Assembly (NCBI GenBank): GCA_903858055.1
Contig: CAIOHM010000355.1
Coordinates: forward strand, 1-6,957
Direction of reading: 5' to 3'
Source: an uncultured delta proteobacterium
GTDB lineage: Bacteria; Myxococcota_A; Polyangia; Polyangiales; Polyangiaceae
DNA: 6,957 bases
In this document: positions 1 to 5,686 of the stretch, piece by piece
How the letters are laid out: the number at the start of each line of letters is the position of its first letter
Position numbering within the stretch: position 1 is the stretch's first letter
The notes under the pieces: generated by a model
The model's database searches: none
Seen by the model: only the letters and a program-made list of their open reading frames with translations
What the model was told of the DNA's origin: nothing
Program-made: the position numbers and the translations under genes

Positions 1-186
1 ACCGGGCGGCACCCACAGCATGCCGCGACGTGAAGGCTGGGTCGTCACCACGACGGGCGCCACGGCCTGCACCCCCGGCGCGACGCTCGCGTCGGAGCGC
101 TGCGCTGCCTCGCGCCCCTTGCAGGCAACCGAAGCGAGCGCGCACGCGACTACAACGAGCGCGAGCGACACCCGTGCAGAATGCAC
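1..186 (-). CDS. Putative lipoprotein, start of a possible formylglycine-generating-enzyme-like domain (partial, runs off left edge)
   Basis: Reading the minus strand leftwards from 186 gives an open frame to the window edge. From the GTG at 186 the protein has a short basic n-region (one Arg at residue 5), a hydrophobic stretch at about residues 6-20, and a Cys at residue 22 (context ASVAC) followed by KGRE, which looks like a lipoprotein signal. An earlier Cys (VVVAC, residue 15) is an alternative lipidation site. A low-complexity Ala/Val/Pro linker follows, then GMLWVPPG at the edge. That resembles the MVWIPGG entry of FGE/SUMF1-like domains, but only about eight residues support this, so the domain call is tentative. 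A GAGGG a few bases upstream favours the 186 start. An in-frame GTG at 216 overlaps the TGA of the regulator gene as GTGA and would add ten residues. The gene is probably co-transcribed with the NtrC-type gene. Expected location is the envelope. Confidence 0.6.
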   Translation of the reverse strand, partial: MHSARVSLALVVVACALASVACKGREAAQRSDASVAPGVQAVAPVVVTTQPSRRGMLWVPPG

Positions 187-212
187 GCACCCTCGCGCGC
201 CCGCGACCAAGC

Positions 213-1649
<1,437 letters not shown>

Positions 1650-1694
1650 GGGTTCGGCTACGCTAGCGCCGAATCTTTCCCCCGGATACGGCCC
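1650..1694. promoter_or_regulatory. Divergent promoter spacer with CGCTAGCG palindrome
   Basis: These 45 bp separate the start codons of the NtrC-type regulator (minus) and the tyrosine phosphatase (plus), so at least part of both 5' control regions must lie here or within the neighbouring coding sequence. It contains a perfect 8-bp palindrome, CGCTAGCG, at 1661-1668. Neither start codon has a strong Shine-Dalgarno sequence. I see no convincing -35/-10 pair or sigma-54 -24/-12 element, so the promoter role is inferred from gene arrangement. Confidence 0.45.
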
Positions 1695-2180
1695 ATGGCG
1701 CACGCCCCCCGCTCCGTCCTCTTCGTCTGCCTCGGAAACATCTGCCGCTCGCCGATGGCCGAGGCGGTCTTTCGCCACGCGCTCGACACCTCGTCACCCG
1801 CGGCGGGTCGCGTGCGATGCGACAGCGCGGGCACCGCCGGCCACCACGCGGGCGAGGCGCCGCATCGAAGCACCCTCGCCGTGCTCCGCGAGTACGGCAT
1901 CGCCACGAGCCACCGCGCTCGCCAGGTGACGCGCGACGACTTCCACGCGTTCGACCTGCTGCTCGCCATGGACCAGAGCAACCTCGCCGACCTTCGCGCG
2001 ATCGCTCCCGCCGGCTCCTCGGCCAAGCTCGCGCTCCTTCGCAGCTTCGACCCGAGCGCGCCCGCAGGCGCCGAGGTCCCGGACCCGTGGGGCTACCCCA
2101 TGGACTCGTTCCGTGAGGTCTACACGCTTTGTACTGCGGCCACGGCGGGCCTGCTGCGGACCTTCGACCCGCCGCGCTAG
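1695..2180 (+). CDS. Low-molecular-weight protein tyrosine phosphatase
   Basis: This 161-residue cytoplasmic enzyme has the usual length for the family and removes phosphate from phosphotyrosine through a cysteinyl-phosphate intermediate. The P-loop CLGNICRS runs from nucleophile C12 to R18/S19, and the general acid is D130 in the VPDPWGYP motif near the C-terminus. DSAGT (43-47) and the LLLAMD strand (88-93) are also family hallmarks. The residue after the P-loop Asn is Ile (I16). In arginine phosphatases of the YwlE type this position is Thr, so tyrosine specificity is the better reading. In bacteria such enzymes often counteract BY-type tyrosine kinases of polysaccharide export, but no kinase is visible here. 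The start is the ATG at 1695, two codons short of any vector-like leader and five residues before the first strand. The frame is open far upstream, but that part lies antisense to the regulator. The gene's stop overlaps the stop of the opposing receiver gene. Confidence 0.93.
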   Translation: MAHAPRSVLFVCLGNICRSPMAEAVFRHALDTSSPAAGRVRCDSAGTAGHHAGEAPHRSTLAVLREYGIATSHRARQVTRDDFHAFDLLLAMDQSNLADLRAIAPAGSSAKLALLRSFDPSAPAGAEVPDPWGYPMDSFREVYTLCTAATAGLLRTFDPPR

Positions 2181-2671
2181 GCCTTCGTGCTCAGGCGCTT
2201 CAGGCGCACGGCTCCGGCCACCTGCTTCGTGAGGAGGTCGAAGTTGCCCTTCTGCGTGACCGCGCCGTCGAAGCCCATCTCCTTGCTCGAGGCCGCCGCG
2301 CGGTCGTCGGTCGAGTGCAGGAGAAAGACAGGCGACAGTCCCGCTTCCTTCGCAAGCCCGCGGAGGCGCGCGCAGACATCGCGGCCGTTCACGCCGGGCA
2401 TGTGGAAGTCGACGAGGATCACGTCCACGCCCTCGAGGTCTTCGCGCGCGAGGTCAGGGCGCGTCGAGGTCTTCACCGTGAGCCCGTCGGCCTGGAGCCG
2501 CTCTTGCGCGCGCTTCAACAGCGTGAAGCTGTCGTCGATGAGCAGAACCGTGCCCGAGATGCGCGGCGTGGGAGGCGCGAGCGAGGGACGCCCCTGCGGC
2601 GAGAGGGACGTGCGCGGTTGGATCGCGGGAGGCGGCGCGCTCGGACGACGAGGTGGGGGGCGATCAACCAT
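2177..2671 (-). CDS. Stand-alone response-regulator receiver protein with proline-rich N-terminal extension
   Basis: This 164-residue protein consists of a Pro/Arg/Ser-rich, probably disordered leader (about residues 4-37) and one CheY-like receiver domain (about 40-160). The acidic pocket D46/D47, phospho-acceptor D88 (context LVDFHMPGVNG), S120 and K141 (context TQKGN) are all present, so phosphorylation is expected. There is no output domain, so it must act through a partner or as a phosphate relay or sink. The ATG at 2671 lies inside the last codons of the XRE-type gene (8-bp overlap), which suggests translational coupling and makes that DNA-binding protein a natural candidate partner. 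This is inference. The kinase is not in the window. The stop codon overlaps that of the convergent phosphatase gene in a shared CTAG, so no terminator can fit between the two. Confidence 0.9.
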   Translation of the reverse strand: MVDRPPPRRPSAPPPAIQPRTSLSPQGRPSLAPPTPRISGTVLLIDDSFTLLKRAQERLQADGLTVKTSTRPDLAREDLEGVDVILVDFHMPGVNGRDVCARLRGLAKEAGLSPVFLLHSTDDRAAASSKEMGFDGAVTQKGNFDLLTKQVAGAVRLKRLSTKA

Positions 2672-3098
2672 GCGACTTCTTTAGCGCGTTCTTCTCGGCG
2701 TAGCGGCGCGCCTTTTCCAAAAGCCGCTTTCGGCCGTTGGGCCCGAGGGTTTTGTAGAGGCTCACGAGCTCCGCGAGGTCGTCGCGGCGAGCGATTGCGC
2801 CGGCGGAGCTTGGCACCGGGTCGAGCCCCGTCACCACACGGTAAAAGGCGTCGCGGTCGAGCTCGAGCACGTCGGCCCAGTCATGGGCGCGCCTCGCGGG
2901 CAGGCCCTCGAGACCGAGCTCGAGGTTGCTAACCGAGTTGCGGCTCCGGTACCCGAGGCGCTCGATCACGTCCCCCTGCGAGAGTCCAAGCTCGAGGCGG
3001 CGTGCACGCACGAATGCCCCCACGCGAACGCGTTGCGGATCGACCTCTCCCCGAGCCATCGGCGGGAGCGTACCGCGAGCCCCCGATGCTGCGATCAC
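2664..3098 (-). CDS. XRE-family helix-turn-helix DNA-binding protein
   Basis: This protein of 144 residues (131 from the inner start) carries a Cro/C1-type domain at about residues 24-90: VGAFVRARRLELGLSQ, then GDVIERLGY and the recognition segment SRNSVSNLELG. The C-terminal part (about 100-144) is predicted helical and basic, with LVSLYKTLGPNGRKRLLEKA and a Lys-rich end. This type of tail is common behind XRE domains and may serve dimerisation. It probably regulates transcription in the cytoplasm, with unknown targets. The start is ambiguous. The GTG at 3098 overlaps the skp-like gene's TGA as GTGA, with GAGGG about a dozen bases upstream. The ATG at 3059 gives a protein starting MARGEV but has no visible Shine-Dalgarno. 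I prefer 3098 for the coupling. The 3' end overlaps the receiver gene by 8 bp. Confidence 0.88.
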   Translation of the reverse strand: MIAASGARGTLPPMARGEVDPQRVRVGAFVRARRLELGLSQGDVIERLGYRSRNSVSNLELGLEGLPARRAHDWADVLELDRDAFYRVVTGLDPVPSSAGAIARRDDLAELVSLYKTLGPNGRKRLLEKARRYAEKNALKKSHG

Positions 3099-3607
3099 TT
3101 TTTCGCGCCGCCCTCGTTGTACGCCTTGATGGCGCGATCGGTGAGGTCGAGCTCGGCCTTCACGTACGCGACCGCTTGGCGATCGATCACGACCTCGATG
3201 CCTTCGGCCTGCGCGAGGCGCTTGATGACCGCGTCGAGCTTGTCGAGCAGTGGGTCGGTCATCTCCTTGCGCTTCTTCTCGAGCTCGCCGTTGTACGAGA
3301 CGAAGGTCTGCTGAAGCTCCATGAGCTGCTTCTGGAGCTCTTCGGCGCGCTTGCGGAGCTGCTCGGGCGGGAGCGACTTCGCCTGCTTCTCGAACTCTTC
3401 TTGCTGCTTGCCGAGCTCACCCTGGCGGCGGTTCAGCTCTTGCTGCTTGGCGTCGAACATCTTCTTCAGCGACGCCTGCGTGCGGAGCCCGTCTTCGGTT
3501 TGCGCGAGCGCGCGCTGGCGATCGACGACGGCCACGCGCTGCTGGGCCTGGACCGGTACGGAGGCGAGGAGCAGCGACGCAAAGGCAACGGAGGCGAACT
3601 TGTGCAT
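3095..3607 (-). CDS. Skp/OmpH-family periplasmic chaperone
   Basis: This 170-residue protein is close in length to E. coli Skp. It starts with a Sec signal peptide: MHK, a hydrophobic stretch at about residues 4-17, and a VQA/QQ cleavage site after residue 21. The mature start RVAVVDRQRALAQTEDG matches the first strand and helix of OmpH/Skp. It is followed by a long Lys/Glu/Gln-rich helical arm (about 40-115) that would form the coiled-coil tentacles of a trimer, and a returning C-terminal strand (GIEVVIDRQAVAYV). Family members hold unfolded outer-membrane proteins between the Sec translocon and the BAM complex. In many proteobacteria skp lies beside bamA and lpxD, but here it is directly coupled (4-bp GTGA overlap) to a DNA-binding protein gene and then a receiver gene. 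It may be one of several OmpH paralogues in the genome. No strong Shine-Dalgarno precedes the ATG at 3607. Confidence 0.92.
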   Translation of the reverse strand: MHKFASVAFASLLLASVPVQAQQRVAVVDRQRALAQTEDGLRTQASLKKMFDAKQQELNRRQGELGKQQEEFEKQAKSLPPEQLRKRAEELQKQLMELQQTFVSYNGELEKKRKEMTDPLLDKLDAVIKRLAQAEGIEVVIDRQAVAYVKAELDLTDRAIKAYNEGGAKK

Positions 3608-3625
3608 GCGGTTCGGATACCCGAT

Positions 3626-3640
3626 GCCCCGAGCCGGGGC
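3626..3640. repeat. Short GC-rich inverted repeat in the spacer upstream of the skp-like gene
   Basis: GCCCCG (3626-3631) and CGGGGC (3635-3640) form a perfect 6-bp stem around a 3-base loop, within the 72-bp gap between the extensin-like lipoprotein stop and the skp-like start. On the transcribed (minus) strand no T-run follows, so it is not a classical intrinsic terminator. It could be an attenuator or mRNA stability hairpin, or simply a by-product of high GC content. Confidence 0.35.
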
Positions 3641-3679
3641 CAGTGGATCCTCCGCGCGCAGGCTCGAGCCGCCGCGCCC

Positions 3680-4492
3680 TCAGCGCAGGTAGACGCTCGG
3701 CACGCGGGGATTCAGCTCGACGTGCACGTGGTCGTGGTGCTCTTGGTTGAAGTTCGGCGTGAGCACGACGCTGAAGGTCCCCGAGATCGCGAGGTCGCAC
3801 ACGAGCGCGCGCAGGTCCTCGGCGCTCCCGGGCTCGGGCTCTGCTTCGCGTCCTTCGCACGGCGGGCGCCCGAGGTCTTTCGGGAAGTCTTTGGCGATGC
3901 TCCAGCGCGTGCCGTCGCTTCGGTCGAGCATGCCGATGTCGAGGGCCATGCCGGCGCCGTGGCGCGACTTGCGGAGCGAGGCCTCGAGATCGCCCGTGGG
4001 CGGCCGGTACGCCGAGAGGTACACGAGGCCCGTGACGCCGTGACGCGCGAAGATCGGCGCCGCCTCCGCGAACGCGAGGAGGAGGCGGCAGTCGACGATC
4101 TCCATGGACGGATCGGAGCGCTTCGTGGGCCAGCTCGGCTTGAACGCCAGCCCCTCGACGGAGCCGACGAGGCGGTAGGGATCGCGCACACCGCGCGTGG
4201 GAGCGCCGGTCAACACTTCGAGCGGCACGTGGTCGAGGCGTGCGCGGCAGCCTTCTTCCGCGAGCGCGAGCAGGTCTTTTGCCGGGAACAGGCCTTCGTC
4301 CACGCTCGCCGCGAGGGTCGTGCGCACGACCGGGGTACGCGCCTCGCTTCGCGCCTTTACCGGGGCGCGATGCGCCGCGCGAACCCCATGCGCACAGCCC
4401 GCGAGCGCCAGCGAGACGAGCCACGCCGCGACCGCAGCGCTCGCGAGGGAGCACCGCCGACGACGAGGGCTCGCGGCTCGTGTGGACACCAC
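3680..4492 (-). CDS. Extensin-like C-terminal domain lipoprotein (M15/LAS-type putative peptidase)
   Basis: This 270-residue protein starts with an Arg-rich n-region (R10-R13), a hydrophobic stretch (about 16-31) and a good lipobox, LAGC, with the lipidated Cys at 33. It should therefore be an envelope lipoprotein. The rest matches the extensin-like_C family. SRHGAGMALDIG (176-187) supplies H178 and D185, and EHHDHVHVEL (251-260) supplies the terminal His ligands (H255/H257). This is the zinc arrangement of LAS/M15 peptidases, which cut D-Ala-containing peptidoglycan peptides, so peptidoglycan hydrolysis is plausible but inferred. C82, C135, C212 and C232 could form the family's disulfides. 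The start is GTG: two tandem GTG codons (4492 and 4489) follow a weak CGAGG. It is the first gene of the minus-strand run and lies 72 bp upstream of the skp-like gene, so both would act on the envelope. It diverges from hrcA. Confidence 0.85.
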   Translation of the reverse strand: MVSTRAASPRRRRCSLASAAVAAWLVSLALAGCAHGVRAAHRAPVKARSEARTPVVRTTLAASVDEGLFPAKDLLALAEEGCRARLDHVPLEVLTGAPTRGVRDPYRLVGSVEGLAFKPSWPTKRSDPSMEIVDCRLLLAFAEAAPIFARHGVTGLVYLSAYRPPTGDLEASLRKSRHGAGMALDIGMLDRSDGTRWSIAKDFPKDLGRPPCEGREAEPEPGSAEDLRALVCDLAISGTFSVVLTPNFNQEHHDHVHVELNPRVPSVYLR

Positions 4493-4603
4493 GCCTCGAA
4501 GCGTAGCCGCGCCTTGGCCGCGGGGCCAAAAGGCGGTCCTTCGCCGGCCCCACGCGCCGAACTTCGACGCAGGCCGGAAGCAGGCTAGGCTTCTGGGGAG
4601 CCG
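4493..4603. promoter_or_regulatory. Divergent control region between the extensin-like lipoprotein and hrcA
   Basis: These 111 bp must serve the starts of both neighbouring genes. They hold a hairpin-forming repeat (4514-4529) and a second, spaced inverted repeat, CCGGCC (4544-4549) with GGCCGG (4572-4577). GGGGAG at 4595-4600, only 3 bases before the hrcA ATG, is its probable ribosome binding site, set slightly close. I looked for a CIRCE operator (TTAGCACTC-N9-GAGTGCTAA) and found neither half. No clear -35/-10 pair stands out. Confidence 0.5.
4514..4529. repeat. Perfect inverted repeat TTGGCC-GCGG-GGCCAA upstream of hrcA
   Basis: Two 6-bp arms (4514-4519 and 4524-4529) surround a GCGG loop. 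With two bulged A residues the pairing extends to the flanking CC and GG. It sits about 75 bp upstream of hrcA and about 20 bp upstream of the divergent lipoprotein start, a position where an operator or 5'-UTR hairpin could affect either gene. No T-run is attached, and the function is unknown. Confidence 0.4.
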
Positions 4604-5674
4604 ATGACGTCTGCGCCCCCTCGCACCGAGCTTCCGTCACGCGCGCGGGAGATCCTCTACCACGTGGTGCTCGAGTACGTGAGCTCGGGGGAGCCGGTGG
4701 GCTCGCGCACGCTCTCGAAGAAGGCGGCGATCGGCCTGTCGCCGGCGAGCATCCGCAACGTGCTCGCCGACCTCGAAGAGCTGGGCTTTCTCGTGCAGCC
4801 GCACGCGAGCGCCGGCCGCATCCCCACCGATCGTGCCTTTCGCCTCTTCATCGACGCCCTCATGAAGGTGCGCACGCTGACCGAGCTCGAGCGAGCGCGC
4901 ATTCAGGCGCAGGTCACGTCCGCGGGCGCAGGCCTCAGCGGCGCACGCGACACCGTCTCGCTGCTCAGCGAGCTCGCGGGCACCGTCGCAGTCGCCGTCG
5001 CGCCGCGCCTCGAGGCCCTCACGGTGCGCACCGTGCGCTTCGTACGAACAGGCGTGAGCGAGCTCCTCGCGGTCGTCGTCATGTCGAACGGGTCGGTGCA
5101 GAACCGATTCTTGCAGAGGCCGGGAATCTCGGATGACGACATCGGGAAGGTGCAGCTCTTTCTCGACGACATCATCGAGGGCCGGAGCCTTCGTGAGCTC
5201 CGCGAGCTCTTCGCGCGTCGCTTGGCGAGCGAAGCCGTGCGCGCCGACGCGTTCCGCCTCCTCGTGTACAACCTCGGGGCCGCGGCGCTCGGCGACCAAG
5301 AGCCTTCGACGAGCGAGGTCGTGATCGCGGGCCAAGCGAAGCTCTACGAGATGCCGGAGTTCTCCGACGCGCGAGGCCTCAAGGAGGTCGTCACGGCGCT
5401 CGGCGAAAAGGGCCCGCTCGCGCAGCTCCTCGATCCTTCGACCCTCGGCGCGGGCGTGCGCGTGGTCGTGGGGCGCGAGGTCGGCGACCTCGGCGGCGGA
5501 CACATCGCCGTCGTGAGCGCAGCCTTCGGCGACCCGCAGCACCCCGCAGGGACCATCGGCGTGATCGGCCCCACGCGCATGGACTACCCCGGCGTCGTGC
5601 CGCTCGTCGAGGCGACGGCCGAGGCGCTCTCGACGCTGCTCGCGCGCCCGTCGCAACCGCCGGAAGACGACTAG
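4604..5674 (+). CDS. hrcA: Heat-inducible transcription repressor HrcA
   Basis: At 356 residues this is slightly longer than the usual ~340-350. The N-terminal winged helix-turn-helix (about residues 10-78) carries the conserved run SRAREILYHVVLEYVSSGEPVGSRTL, the recognition helix region LSPASIRNVLADLEELGFL, and the SAGRIPTDRAFRLFID signature. The C-terminal GAF-like and dimerisation part ends with the hallmark GTIGVIGPTRMDYPGVV (316-332). HrcA binds CIRCE operators to repress groES-groEL and often dnaK, and depends on GroEL for activity. The start is the ATG at 4604, behind a GGGGAG. No CIRCE element lies upstream, so autoregulation by the classical operator is not supported. The next gene begins 12 bp downstream and is not grpE, so the usual hrcA-grpE-dnaK order is absent here. 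Confidence 0.96.
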   Translation: MTSAPPRTELPSRAREILYHVVLEYVSSGEPVGSRTLSKKAAIGLSPASIRNVLADLEELGFLVQPHASAGRIPTDRAFRLFIDALMKVRTLTELERARIQAQVTSAGAGLSGARDTVSLLSELAGTVAVAVAPRLEALTVRTVRFVRTGVSELLAVVVMSNGSVQNRFLQRPGISDDDIGKVQLFLDDIIEGRSLRELRELFARRLASEAVRADAFRLLVYNLGAAALGDQEPSTSEVVIAGQAKLYEMPEFSDARGLKEVVTALGEKGPLAQLLDPSTLGAGVRVVVGREVGDLGGGHIAVVSAAFGDPQHPAGTIGVIGPTRMDYPGVVPLVEATAEALSTLLARPSQPPEDD

Positions 5675-5686
5675 CGCGGACACACG

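Noticed and set aside
1650..1778. Upstream-extended start for the NtrC-type regulator
   Set aside because: The extra 43 residues lie inside the divergent phosphatase coding sequence and precede a receiver domain that normally begins within a few residues of the start.
3626..3640. GC hairpin as an intrinsic terminator after the extensin-like gene
   Set aside because: No T-run follows on the transcribed strand, and the stem is only 6 bp, so it is kept only as an inverted repeat.
3002..4588. Long plus-strand open frame of over 500 codons opposite the skp-like and extensin-like genes
   Set aside because: Composition is rich in Arg, Ala, Leu and Glu with no recognisable motif, whereas the minus-strand genes show signal peptides and family motifs. 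It is a high-GC shadow.
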